Assembly: GCF_008000995.1 (NCBI RefSeq)
Contig: NZ_CP042828.1
Span: 1,054,001 to 1,118,000, forward strand
Direction of reading: 5' to 3'
Length of the DNA: 64,000 nucleotides
Source: Ruania zhangjianzhongii
Lineage (GTDB): Bacteria; Actinomycetota; Actinomycetes; Actinomycetales; Beutenbergiaceae
Shown here piece after piece: positions 26,356-34,392 of the stretch. A program made the position numbers and the translations under genes. Positions within the stretch are counted from its first letter, which is position 1; every line of letters begins with the position of its first letter. Below the pieces are notes generated by a model, which saw only the letters and a program-made list of their open reading frames with translations, was not told the origin of the DNA and made no database searches.

Positions 26356-27411
26356 TTAGCCGATCCAGTCCCAGGACTGCCAGTCGGTGTCGTCGATGGT
26401 GTCCGGGGTGATTGCTTCGGGCTCCGGGAGCTCGGTCTGCTCGGGCAGGTCCTCACCTTCGGCCATCGACTGCCACAGGGCGTCCATGGCGGTGTAGCCG
26501 AGCTCCACCGGGTCCTGGAGGACTTCCCCGAGCCAGGACGGGTTACCGTCCTGGATGTACTGCAGGACCTCGCGATCCCCGCCGATACCGACGAAGCCCA
26601 TCTCTTCGGCGCGTCCGGCGCCGACGGCGGCGTTGTACGCGCCCAGAACCTCGGCATCGTTGTGGCCGGCCACCACGTCGATCGAGTCTTCCCGCTGAAG
26701 CACGTTCGCCATCAGGTCCTGTGCGGAGTTCCGGTCGGCCGCCCCCGTGTCGCCCTCGTCGATGATGGTCGCATCCGGATACTCGGCGAGCACCGTGTCC
26801 GTGAAGCCCTCCAACCGGGCCGCGCTCGCCTCGCCGGACGTCGGCACGGAGATGTACACGATGGTCGGATCCTCGATGTTCTCGGCCTGTAGGTGCTCGA
26901 CCGCCACCTGCCCCGCCACCTCGCCGAGGGCGACCATGTCGTGTCCGACGAACGTGTTCCACACGGCGTCCTCCGGGGTGGACGGCTCCTGGGGGTAGTC
27001 GCCGACAACGAACTGGGTTCCCTCGCGCCCGTGCAGATCCACCATGGTCGGGATGATGGCGGTGGAGTCGGTCGGGAATACGACGATCCCCTGCGCCCCG
27101 GCAGCCACGAGGTTCTCCAGGTTCTGGATATTCGTCTGAATGTCCTGCTGGCTGTCCTCGAACTGGAACCTCACGTTCGCGTCCGGGTGTTCCTCCCCCC
27201 ACTGCTCCATGCCCTGCTGGGCACCCAGGAACCATGCGTACTGGAGCGTGAACAGGCTGCCGCCGATGAGGGTCTCGTCCTCACCGAACACATGGTCGCC
27301 GGCAGCCGCTCCAGACTCCTCATTCGCCAGCGGATCCTGAGTGGCATTGCTGCATGCGGCGAGCATCGCGCTGGCTGCCAGCGCCGCGATTGCGAGAGTG
27401 CGCTTCTTCAT
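26356..27411 (-). CDS. Sugar-binding lipoprotein of CUT2 importer
   Basis: Periplasmic-binding-protein-like lipoprotein of 351 aa (lipobox MLAAC, Cys20). The type-1 fold is seen in TLQYAWFLGAQQGMEQW, NLVAAGAQGIVVFP and DVVAGHNDAEVLGAYNA, as in ribose- and LacI-like binding proteins. AGGAG precedes the ATG by seven bases, and the start overlaps the RidA gene by four bases. It delivers ligand to the permease and ATPase encoded downstream, on either side of which lie hydrolase and amino-metabolism genes. The ligand is unknown. Confidence 0.94.
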   Translation of the reverse strand: MKKRTLAIAALAASAMLAACSNATQDPLANEESGAAAGDHVFGEDETLIGGSLFTLQYAWFLGAQQGMEQWGEEHPDANVRFQFEDSQQDIQTNIQNLENLVAAGAQGIVVFPTDSTAIIPTMVDLHGREGTQFVVGDYPQEPSTPEDAVWNTFVGHDMVALGEVAGQVAVEHLQAENIEDPTIVYISVPTSGEASAARLEGFTDTVLAEYPDATIIDEGDTGAADRNSAQDLMANVLQREDSIDVVAGHNDAEVLGAYNAAVGAGRAEEMGFVGIGGDREVLQYIQDGNPSWLGEVLQDPVELGYTAMDALWQSMAEGEDLPEQTELPEPEAITPDTIDDTDWQSWDWIG

Positions 27412-27878
27412 CGTGCTTCTCCTATCCGGTCCGGAATCTCCTGTGATTCCGCTGTGTGGTTCGAACTCTGGTCATCGGTCAGCACGGCGAGGGCGTCGAT
27501 CTCGACGAGCATCTCGTCGAGCGGTAGGCCCACCATCACCGTGGTGCGGGCCGGGGGAACGCCGTCGCCGAGGTGTGTGGCCATGAACTCCTCGTAGGCA
27601 CTGTTCATCGGCGCGAAGTGGGAGCGGTCGGTCAGGTAGACGCGAAGCATGATCAGGTCGCTGACGTCGGCACCACCGGACCGGAGGATGTCGCGCACCC
27701 GCTCCAACGTGGCGGTGGTCTGGGCGCCGACGTCGTCGGGGTGCAGCACCGTGCCGCTGCCGGCGTCGAGTGGGCCCTGCCCAGCAACCTGGACGATGTT
27801 TCCGGCGCGGACGCCTGCGGAGAAGCTGGACAGTGGGGCGGGAGCTAGTGCCGTGGTCAGGGGGAGTCGGTCGGTCAT
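27408..27878 (-). CDS. RidA/YjgF-family enamine/imine deaminase
   Basis: Small cytoplasmic protein of 156 aa. Family members hydrolyse reactive enamines or imines made by PLP enzymes. The conserved core runs from VQVAGQGPLD through RVYLTDRSHFAPMN to PARTTVMVGLP (substrate-binding Arg) and VEIDALAV. An acidic C-terminal extension of about 20 residues is extra. AAGGAG precedes the ATG by five bases. Its presence next to a class V aminotransferase suggests that the pathway generates an enamine or imine intermediate. Confidence 0.92.
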   Translation of the reverse strand: MTDRLPLTTALAPAPLSSFSAGVRAGNIVQVAGQGPLDAGSGTVLHPDDVGAQTTATLERVRDILRSGGADVSDLIMLRVYLTDRSHFAPMNSAYEEFMATHLGDGVPPARTTVMVGLPLDEMLVEIDALAVLTDDQSSNHTAESQEIPDRIGEAR

Positions 27879-27886
27879 GATGCTCC

Positions 27887-28921
27887 TTATCTGGTCGGGG
27901 GAAGCGGTTCTTCTGGTGCCAGGGCGCCGTGTCGGAAGCGGGCGACGAGGCCGTCACGATGCTGGTAGTGCACGACGTCCCCCTTCTGTTCGGCACGGCT
28001 GTAGCCATCCGGTTCCGCGGTTGCGGGGATGGCGAACGCGAAGGCGTCGTCGTCGGGCGAGCGGCGCATCCACCGGATGGTGTGGGTCAGGTCGCCGACG
28101 TAGTGCTCGACGACGTCGCTCGAGGCGTCCGGGTGCACTTGTCGGCTGGTGCGCCACCCATCGACGCCGGTCCGCAATGGCACGGTCTGCACCAGTTCGG
28201 GAGTGACTCGGCGGCCCGGTGCGAGGAGTGCTGACGTCGGGGCGCGCGGGGTGCCTGTCCCGTCCCGGGTGGTGATCGACTGACCGGGGGAGAGCTCCTC
28301 GTCCAGATGTCCGCCGATCGCGGGGCGGAAGTTCAGATGGGCGAGATACATCAGCGGTGCGGGGTCGCCGCTGAGATTGGTGAGACGGACCACCGAGTCC
28401 ATCAGTCCGCTGCCGGCGGCGATCGTCAACTCGAGCTGGGCGGAGAACCAGGGGCCGAAGGCGACTCGGTGGGTCAGCGTGCTGACGATCGTGACGGTTT
28501 CACCGGCCGTGTCGGTGCTGGGACTCCATCGCAGGGACGCGGAGTCGAGTCGTGCGTTGGGGAGCTCACCGTGCAAGGGGTGGCGATCGTGCGGGCCGGG
28601 GTTGCCCATGGCGCTTCCGCCGCAGTGGATCAAGTAGGCACCGTTGTTATGCAGGTACTCGGTGGTTGCCACCGGGTGGTCGAACGAGTGCCGCATCGTG
28701 AGGGGGCGGCCGTGGAAGTGTGCGTCCCAGATCTGCTGGCCGACGAACGGCAGCACGGTGACGCGACCGACACCGTTGTGGATCTCCAGTACCTCGATAC
28801 CGTTCTCCAGCGACCAGGCGTCGAGGCGGAGCTCGGCTGTTTCCATCACGGAACGGCGCGTGCTGGTGAAGAGCTGTCGGTACAGGGGGAGGAGCGCTGC
28901 ACGGCTGAGATCAGGAGCCAA
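27887..28921 (-). CDS. Aldose-1-epimerase-like protein (DUF4432-like)
   Basis: Cytoplasmic beta-sandwich protein of about 344 aa of the galactose-mutarotase superfamily, in the DUF4432 branch. Seen are an N-terminal helix (LSRAALLPLYRQLF), the strand pair VLPFVGQQIWDAHFHG, a His-rich NPGPHDRHPLHGELPNA loop typical of sugar epimerases, and SPGQSITTRDG later. It may interconvert anomers or epimers of the imported sugar. I prefer the TTG at 28921, because AAGGAGG lies 11 bases ahead and the N-terminal helix matches the family; the ATG at 28846 is the alternative. The start overlaps the oxidoreductase stop. Confidence 0.75.
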   Translation of the reverse strand: MAPDLSRAALLPLYRQLFTSTRRSVMETAELRLDAWSLENGIEVLEIHNGVGRVTVLPFVGQQIWDAHFHGRPLTMRHSFDHPVATTEYLHNNGAYLIHCGGSAMGNPGPHDRHPLHGELPNARLDSASLRWSPSTDTAGETVTIVSTLTHRVAFGPWFSAQLELTIAAGSGLMDSVVRLTNLSGDPAPLMYLAHLNFRPAIGGHLDEELSPGQSITTRDGTGTPRAPTSALLAPGRRVTPELVQTVPLRTGVDGWRTSRQVHPDASSDVVEHYVGDLTHTIRWMRRSPDDDAFAFAIPATAEPDGYSRAEQKGDVVHYQHRDGLVARFRHGALAPEEPLPPTR

Positions 28922-29851
28922 CGACCTGCACACCTCCTTCTGAGAGCGACGCCAGAAGTGCATCGGCGACTCGGACGGAGCCAGCGGCGGCGTCCAGGTC
29001 GAAGCTCGTCGGCACTCCGGGGGAGTGGATGCGGTCGACAAAGTGGGCGAGCTCTGCGCGCAGGGCAAGGTCGTACACGACCTGCGCACCAGCGAAGCGA
29101 CGGGTAGAGCCGTTCGGCGCAGTGAGGTCGGCGTCGGTGTCGGCGATCCGCAGGCTCGCGCCGGCGACGGCCATCGTGTCCTCGTCCGCGCCGTCCCAGC
29201 CAGCGTGGCAGTCCCAGGTGCCGCCACCGGAGAGGGTGAGGTGGGCGTCCACCGAGGACCACCGGCCGTCCCTGGAGCGAACGCCGTGCGCTTGCACCCG
29301 TTCCACGCGTTCGCCTGTGATCCAGGCGATCGCATCGAGGTCGTGGATCATGGTCAGGCCCACGACGTTCTCGCTCGGGTAGTCGTCGAGGTGGTCGGCG
29401 GGCCGCGTGCGTGAGGAGGTTCCCCGCCAGGGGCCGCCTGCCTCCCGGGCGGTGGCGCGCAATTCTCGGTACGGATCCGCGAAGCGCAGGACGTGGCCGA
29501 CCATCGCCCTGCTGTCGTCGAGCTGGTGGGCGAGCCTGGCCGCAGTGGCTCCGTCTGCGGCGAGCGGCTTCTCGATCAGCACCGCGCAGCCGTGCCCGGT
29601 GACCGTCTCGATGAGATCACCGCGGCGGGTGGCGGGCACGGCCACGGAGACGGCGTCCGGTCGCGCCCGCGTGAGCAGCCCCTCAAGTGAGCTGAAGGCA
29701 GGCACTCCGAACCGGTGGCCCACCCCTCGGCCCGTGCCTGGTCGGCATCGAGCACGCCCACGAGCTGCACCTGGTCAAGAGCCTCGTAGGTGCGGAGGTG
29801 TTCCACGCCGAAACGGCCCACGCCGACGACGGCGATCCGGGTGGCGCTCAT
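28911..29851 (-). pseudogene. Gfo/Idh/MocA-family oxidoreductase with a frameshift
   Basis: NAD(P)-dependent sugar dehydrogenase-like protein, about 312 aa if the frame is restored. The first 40 residues (ATG 29851; IAVVGVGRFGVEHL Rossmann motif) are in one frame. The rest (GHRFGVPAFSSLEGLL, then the catalytic EKPLA and the C-terminal sheet) is in another. One missing G in the tract at 29723-29726 explains the break, since adding it joins RAEG to VGHRF. The start overlaps the M20 gene by four bases and everything else is intact. It may be a sequencing slip or a recent loss of function. Confidence 0.85.
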
Positions 29852-31047
29852 GGGGCACCACTGGAGGTGATGGGTGCGTGGAGGTCTTCGGCGTCGAGCG
29901 ACCGTGCGATCGCCACGATCCGCTCGGCGGCCATGGTCACATCGCGCAGATCGACCCACTCGTCGTCCGCGTGCGCCTGGTCGATGGAGCCGGGGCCGAA
30001 CACGATGGTCGGTACGCCGGCCCGGGCCAGCTTGCTGCCGTCGGTACCGAACGGCACTCGTGCCGGCGCTTCGTCCTCACCGCCGGAACGCAGCGCGGCG
30101 CGCACGATCGGGGTCTGGGCCGGCGTCGCCATCCCGGCATCGAGGAGTAGCTGGGTGACAGTCACGGAGAGGCCGTCGCCGGCACGGTCGTTGATCTCCT
30201 CGACCATGGTGGCGAGCACCTCGTGCGGGTCTTCCCAGGGCAGGACCCGCAGGTCGACCCCGAAGGCGCAGCTTTCCGGCACGATGTTGATCGCCGTTCC
30301 GCCAGAAACCGTGGTCACCGCCATGATCCGGCCGCCGGACCGGTCGTTCCAGGCTTCGAGATGGTCGATGACGCGCAAGGCGCCGAGGATCGCGTTGCGG
30401 CCTTCCTCGGGGCGTGAGGTGTGCGCGGCCCTGCCAGTGATGCCGATCTCGACCCGCAGCACCCCGTGGTGCTCGTGCACGACCTGCAGCTGTGTCGGTT
30501 CGAGCACGATCGCCGCGTTCGGCCCGTGCTGGTCGGTGAGGTGCTCGGCGATGTAAGAGGTGACCCCCCGGAACTGGTACTCCTCGTCGATGGCACCGAG
30601 CAGCACGACGTCCAGCGAACGCAGCGGCTGCGCGGCAAGCTGCTGCATGGCGAGCAACGCCGCGGTCAAACCGCCCTTGACGTCGCAGGCGCCCCGGCCA
30701 TACATCCGGTCCCCACGCACCTCGGCCCGGGACATGTCGAGCTGGCGGTCGTTCGTCCGGGCGGTGGGGAGGCTGACCGTATCCAGGTGTGCCTCGATGA
30801 GCAGGGACTTCTCCGAGGTCGCCGAAGTCAGGCGTGCCAGGGTGTTACGGCGACCGTCGACGACGTCAGTCGTCGTCACAGTGCAGCCGAACGAGCGGCA
30901 CAGCTCACCGACGGCGTCCCCGAGCATGTTCTCTCCCGGGGAGGCGGCATCGTAGGCTGGGTTGACAGACGGGATCTCGATCAGCTCGGCGAGCAGCTGC
31001 GTCACCGCCGCGTGGTCGATCCCGGCCGGAACGGTCAGTGCGGTCAT
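29848..31047 (-). CDS. M20-family metallo-hydrolase (ArgE/DapE/acylase-like)
   Basis: Di-zinc amidohydrolase of 399 aa. Metal ligands and catalytic residues are plain: IEAHLDTV (His and Asp), GRGACDVKGG (bridging Asp), DEEYQFRG (catalytic Glu pair) and a late His in IDQAHADDEW. The dimerisation lid lies near GRAAHTSRPEEGRNAI. Relatives remove acetyl, succinyl or aminoacyl groups from amines. In this operon a deacylase for an N-acyl amino sugar or amino acid fits. The start overlaps the aminotransferase stop by four bases, with GGAGG ahead. Confidence 0.92.
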   Translation of the reverse strand: MTALTVPAGIDHAAVTQLLAELIEIPSVNPAYDAASPGENMLGDAVGELCRSFGCTVTTTDVVDGRRNTLARLTSATSEKSLLIEAHLDTVSLPTARTNDRQLDMSRAEVRGDRMYGRGACDVKGGLTAALLAMQQLAAQPLRSLDVVLLGAIDEEYQFRGVTSYIAEHLTDQHGPNAAIVLEPTQLQVVHEHHGVLRVEIGITGRAAHTSRPEEGRNAILGALRVIDHLEAWNDRSGGRIMAVTTVSGGTAINIVPESCAFGVDLRVLPWEDPHEVLATMVEEINDRAGDGLSVTVTQLLLDAGMATPAQTPIVRAALRSGGEDEAPARVPFGTDGSKLARAGVPTIVFGPGSIDQAHADDEWVDLRDVTMAAERIVAIARSLDAEDLHAPITSSGAP

Positions 31048-32192
31048 GACGAGCCTCCGTGCCGGAGCGCACGCAGCGTCGTCTCGACCTCGGCGTGGGT
31101 GTTGAACCCGTGCACGGAGAATCGGAGCCGACCGTCGCCTCCCCAGGCACGCACCCCGGAGCGGAACAGTTGCTCGGCAAGGTGAGCTCCGCCGTCGACG
31201 GCCACACTGATGTTCGTGCCACGCCGATCCTGCTCACGTGGGGTGAGCAGGGTGTACCCCTGGCGGAGGAGACCATCGAGGAGTGCCTCGCTGACTGCCA
31301 TTGCATGACGTTCCATGGCAGCGGCGTCCACGGTGCGTAGCGTGTCCATCGCCTCGGCGAGGAGGTAGGCGCTGGGAAAGCTCGGGAAGCCGAGCTCGAA
31401 CCGCCGCGCATCGGGGTGGGCGTGGATTGCCTCCAACCGATCGGGCGCGAACACGTCCGTGACCGAACGCCACCCTGCGCCGTCGAGACGGTCACTGAAC
31501 GCTTCCGGCCGGGTCAGGTGCAGCAGACCCATCCCGTGCGGCCCGAGAAGCCACTTGTACGTGCTGCACACGATCGCGTCGGCATCATCAGCATCGACCC
31601 GGATGACGCCGAGAGACTGGGTGACGTCGAGGATGAACGCGGCTCCGTTGCGCCGAGCAAGGGCAGCGATAGCAGGTGCGTCGATACGAGCACCGGTGAC
31701 GTAGCTGACGTGGCTCGCGATGATCAGGCGAGTGCGCTCGTCCACCTGATCGGCGACATCCTCCGGGGAGACAGCGCCGTCACGGGAGCGGACGATGCGG
31801 ACCTGGACCCCCTGTTCGCGCAGGGCCAGCAGGGTCAGGACACCCGAGGGGAACTCGATGTCGGAGGTGATCACGTTGTCGCCGGGAGCGAAGCGCATCG
31901 TTCGGACGAGCCGGTAGAGGGCATCGGAGGTGTTGCCGAGCGCTGCGACGGCGTCAGAGCGGCCCGACAGCATCGCCGCGGTGAGCTCACGGACGCGATC
32001 GAGCTCGGCTTCGGCCCGCTGTCTGCCAGCCTCACCATCGGCTTTGTCGTCCAGGTAGCGCAGCGCCGCGGCGCGCTGGCTACGCAGAGGCGGTCCCTCA
32101 GCACCGGTGTAGAAGTAGGCCATCTCATCGATGCCCTCGACCTCGTCGCGGAGGAATGGACCGGTGGTCGCGTCTGCCGGGGTTGCCGTCAT
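31044..32192 (-). CDS. Class V PLP-dependent aminotransferase
   Basis: PLP enzyme of 382 aa in the NifS/isopenicillin-N-epimerase-like group. The PLP Lys is in VCSTYKWLLGPHG, the phosphate-contact and Asp regions are in FAPGDNVITSDIEFPS and AAFILDVTQSLG, and no conserved active-site Cys of the desulfurase type is evident. It could be an aminotransferase, epimerase or beta-lyase. AGGAG precedes the ATG, which overlaps the amidohydrolase stop by four bases. Its pairing with RidA implies an imine-type product. Confidence 0.9.
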   Translation of the reverse strand: MTATPADATTGPFLRDEVEGIDEMAYFYTGAEGPPLRSQRAAALRYLDDKADGEAGRQRAEAELDRVRELTAAMLSGRSDAVAALGNTSDALYRLVRTMRFAPGDNVITSDIEFPSGVLTLLALREQGVQVRIVRSRDGAVSPEDVADQVDERTRLIIASHVSYVTGARIDAPAIAALARRNGAAFILDVTQSLGVIRVDADDADAIVCSTYKWLLGPHGMGLLHLTRPEAFSDRLDGAGWRSVTDVFAPDRLEAIHAHPDARRFELGFPSFPSAYLLAEAMDTLRTVDAAAMERHAMAVSEALLDGLLRQGYTLLTPREQDRRGTNISVAVDGGAHLAEQLFRSGVRAWGGDGRLRFSVHGFNTHAEVETTLRALRHGGSS

Positions 32193-32992
32193 GCGTTCGC
32201 TCCTGCGAATAGCTCGAAGTTCTGGTGCGCGTTCTGGAAGTAGATGGCGTGTGCCTCCTCGGTGGTGACACCGGCCGGGAGTACGCAGTCGACGGCCTGG
32301 TCGAAGGTGATGAAATCCAGGCAGGGGGAGAAGTCCGAGCCCCAGACGAGCGCGTTGATCCCGAGGACCTCGGCGAGCGTGTCGACGATCGGCTGCACGT
32401 CGGTGTGCGGGTGCCCGCCGGTGGTCGCGGCGTACTGGCCGGAGAGCTTGACCGTGACGTTCGCCGTGCCCGCGAGCGAGAGCACCGGAGCGAGGCGGTC
32501 ACGTACCTCGGCAGGATTGGTGATCGGCCCGGGGAGGCCGAGGTGGGCGATGAGGAACCAGGTGTTCTCCAGCTGCCTGATCGCTGGGGTGAGCGCGGCC
32601 ACGGCAGCTGGTGGTGCGTTGAGCGAAACGATGGATGGCGCACGACCGGCGCTGGCCTGCGCGATCAGCTGTGCGGCGAGCTGCTCAGCGTGCTTCGGAT
32701 CGCCGGGGTAGGCGGAGGCGCGTGTGGCGACCTCGCCGCCGTTCGGGGTGAACCGCAGTGGGCTCAGCCACTCACGCGTGGCAGCGAGTGTGCCCAGGTA
32801 GCCGCTGTTGCCGGCGTACCCACCCTCGTCATAGCCGACGACGAGGGAGTGCTCGATCCCGGCGCTGCGCCGGAACCGCTGATAAGCGTCGAGTTCCTCG
32901 TCGTGCGCGGGCATGCGCACCCCGTTCGGTCCCTCGAAGCCAGTCTCGAAAAGATGGCAGTGGGTGTCGAACAACTTCGCTGGGGTCGGCAT
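32189..32992 (-). CDS. Amidohydrolase-family (amidohydro-rel/TatD-like) hydrolase
   Basis: First gene of the catabolic operon, about 267 aa. A TIM-barrel metal hydrolase is shown by FDTHCHLFE (His-x-His) at the start, a His in WFLIAHLGLPG and the late Asp in LVWGSDFSP. Relatives act as lactonases, decarboxylases or amidases on small acids and lactones. The ATG at 32992 (MPTPAK) has GGAG eight bases ahead. About 55 bases upstream lies a perfect palindrome likely to be the operator of the whole operon. Confidence 0.88.
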   Translation of the reverse strand: MPTPAKLFDTHCHLFETGFEGPNGVRMPAHDEELDAYQRFRRSAGIEHSLVVGYDEGGYAGNSGYLGTLAATREWLSPLRFTPNGGEVATRASAYPGDPKHAEQLAAQLIAQASAGRAPSIVSLNAPPAAVAALTPAIRQLENTWFLIAHLGLPGPITNPAEVRDRLAPVLSLAGTANVTVKLSGQYAATTGGHPHTDVQPIVDTLAEVLGINALVWGSDFSPCLDFITFDQAVDCVLPAGVTTEEAHAIYFQNAHQNFELFAGANA

Positions 32993-33046
32993 CGACCACG
33001 CTCCTCGGCCTCGTCGTCGGAATCGCACCGCTATTCGGTGCGTGAG

Positions 33047-33066
33047 TGGCAAAACGTGTTTTGCCA
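33047..33066. promoter_or_regulatory. Perfect palindromic operator upstream of catabolic operon
   Basis: TGGCAAAAC and GTTTTGCCA are perfect 9-base arms around two bases. The site lies 55 bases upstream of the amidohydrolase start and about 240 bases before the divergent CGNR gene. It sits just downstream of the candidate minus-strand -10 box, where a repressor would block elongation. Size and symmetry fit a LacI- or GntR-type operator; no LacI gene is adjacent. Confidence 0.72.
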
Positions 33067-33080
33067 GTGATGATTGCGTC

Positions 33081-33109
33081 AGTCTGGCCCAGGGTGGGGC
33101 GCACGTCAA
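33081..33109 (-). promoter_or_regulatory. Candidate promoter of the catabolic operon
   Basis: Reading leftwards, TTGACG (33109-33104), a 17-base spacer and CAGACT (33086-33081) form a weak sigma-70-type promoter. The palindrome at 33047-33066 falls around +8 to +28 of the expected transcript. Confidence 0.45.
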
Positions 33110-33247
33110 GAGGGGTGCAGGCAGCTGGTGAGACTCGGCAAGCTGCCCTTGGATTACTGTGCTCGGAGGCGCGTCCGAGGCTCTCCGGGTGGTGGCGCCG
33201 CCTTGACGGCGTCCGCCGTCAGCGCCGATACTCACGTGGCAATCCGA

Positions 33248-33276
33248 TTGACGGTAATGATGACAACGCATACGCT
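33248..33276 (+). promoter_or_regulatory. Candidate promoter of CGNR gene
   Basis: TTGACG (33248-33253), 17 bases, TACGCT (33271-33276), followed by about 20 bases to the GGAAGG ribosome-binding site of the gene at 33304. Confidence 0.5.
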
Positions 33277-33303
33277 CGACAGACTCGAGCAGGGAAGGTC
33301 GGC

Positions 33304-33867
33304 ATGATCAAGAGGGGTGAGTGGCATCATCTCGGCCACGTGCTCGGGACCATCACCGCTCTGGTCAACTCCGCCCCGCCGGCTGCGGACGTGGACACCC
33401 TGGTCGACCTGGAATCGCTCCAGCAGTTCATCAAGGCGCGAGTGATTACCGAGGTCGAACCGCCCACACTCGCTGATCTTGATGGGGTGCACGCCCTGCG
33501 TTCACAGCTGCGGGCCGCGTTCGTGGCGCCAGATGACGACGCCCGCAAGGTGGTGATCAACCGTCTCCTCGCGACAGCGCCGATCACCCCGAGGATCACC
33601 GATCATGATGGGCTCGGGATGCACCTGCACTACTTTGCGCCCTACTCCACGCTTCCCCAGCACCTGCTGGCCGACTGCGCCATGGCGCTCGCGACGCTGG
33701 TGACTGCGGGAGATGGGAACCGCCTGCGTGTGTGCGCGGCGGCCGACTGTGCACGAGTGATGGTGGACCGTTCCCGAAACCGCTCCCGCACGTTCTGCGA
33801 CAGTGGGCGCTGCGCCAACCGGATCAATGCCGCGGCCTACCGAGAGCGCCAGCGCCAGCAGGCGTGA
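33304..33867 (+). CDS. CGNR zinc-finger protein (ABATE domain), putative regulator
   Basis: Protein of 187 aa divergent from the catabolic operon. The N-terminal part (about 1-130) matches the ABATE-type region, and the C-terminus has a treble-clef zinc finger: RVCAAADCARVMVD, RTFCDSGRCANRINAAAY, with four Cys and the CxNR signature seen here as CANR. CGNR proteins are presumed transcription regulators, so control of the adjacent operon is possible. GGAAGG lies six bases before the ATG at 33304 and a reasonable promoter precedes it. Confidence 0.88.
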   Translation: MIKRGEWHHLGHVLGTITALVNSAPPAADVDTLVDLESLQQFIKARVITEVEPPTLADLDGVHALRSQLRAAFVAPDDDARKVVINRLLATAPITPRITDHDGLGMHLHYFAPYSTLPQHLLADCAMALATLVTAGDGNRLRVCAAADCARVMVDRSRNRSRTFCDSGRCANRINAAAYRERQRQQA

Positions 33868-33911
33868 GGCGCGGTCCGGCCGGTACCGAGAGGTGACTGA
33901 ACGTCACCGTG

Positions 33912-34311
33912 ATGGCATCAAGGGCCACCTGGTGTACCACCGCGAGTGTGCTGATTGCCTTCCTGAACCCTCAGAACGCTCACCATGAGGCGGCCACTGC
34001 TTACCTGCGCGATTCGGTGGGGGAGCGGTTGGTCATCCACTCGCTGAACCTGACCGAGGTGCTGGTGGGGGGGCACGTGGGTGGACCGCGGGCAGGAAAT
34101 GCTGTCCGACCTGCAGGCCATCGGGATCGAGGTGGCCGACCACCCCGAGGGCGAGCCGTTGCGACTCGCACGCCTTCGTGTGCAGTGTGGCCTCAGGTTG
34201 CCCGATTGCTGCGCGCTCGATACGGCCCTCGCCACCGAGTCCACTCTGGCCACGTTCGATGGCGCCCTGGCAAGGGCCGCACGCGACCTGGGCGTCGCCG
34301 TCGCGCCCTGA
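33912..34311 (+). pseudogene. Broken PIN-domain (VapC-like) toxin gene
   Basis: Two frames encode one PIN domain. The first gives ASVLIAFLNPQNAHHEAA and LNLTEVLVGG, the second WVDRGQEMLSDLQAIGIEV and LPDCCALDTALATESTLATFD. They join if one G is removed from the seven-G run at 34067-34073. The first catalytic Asp expected before ASVLIAF is replaced by Thr and the N-terminus is poor, so this gene looks decayed beyond the one slip. No antitoxin gene is seen upstream. Confidence 0.75.
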
Positions 34312-34392
34312 ATGCTGACCCCAGATCCGCGCACGCTGACCTGGGGCCCGCAGTCAAGCCCCCAGTCGCCTGGCTCCGCCGGCGCTACCGGC

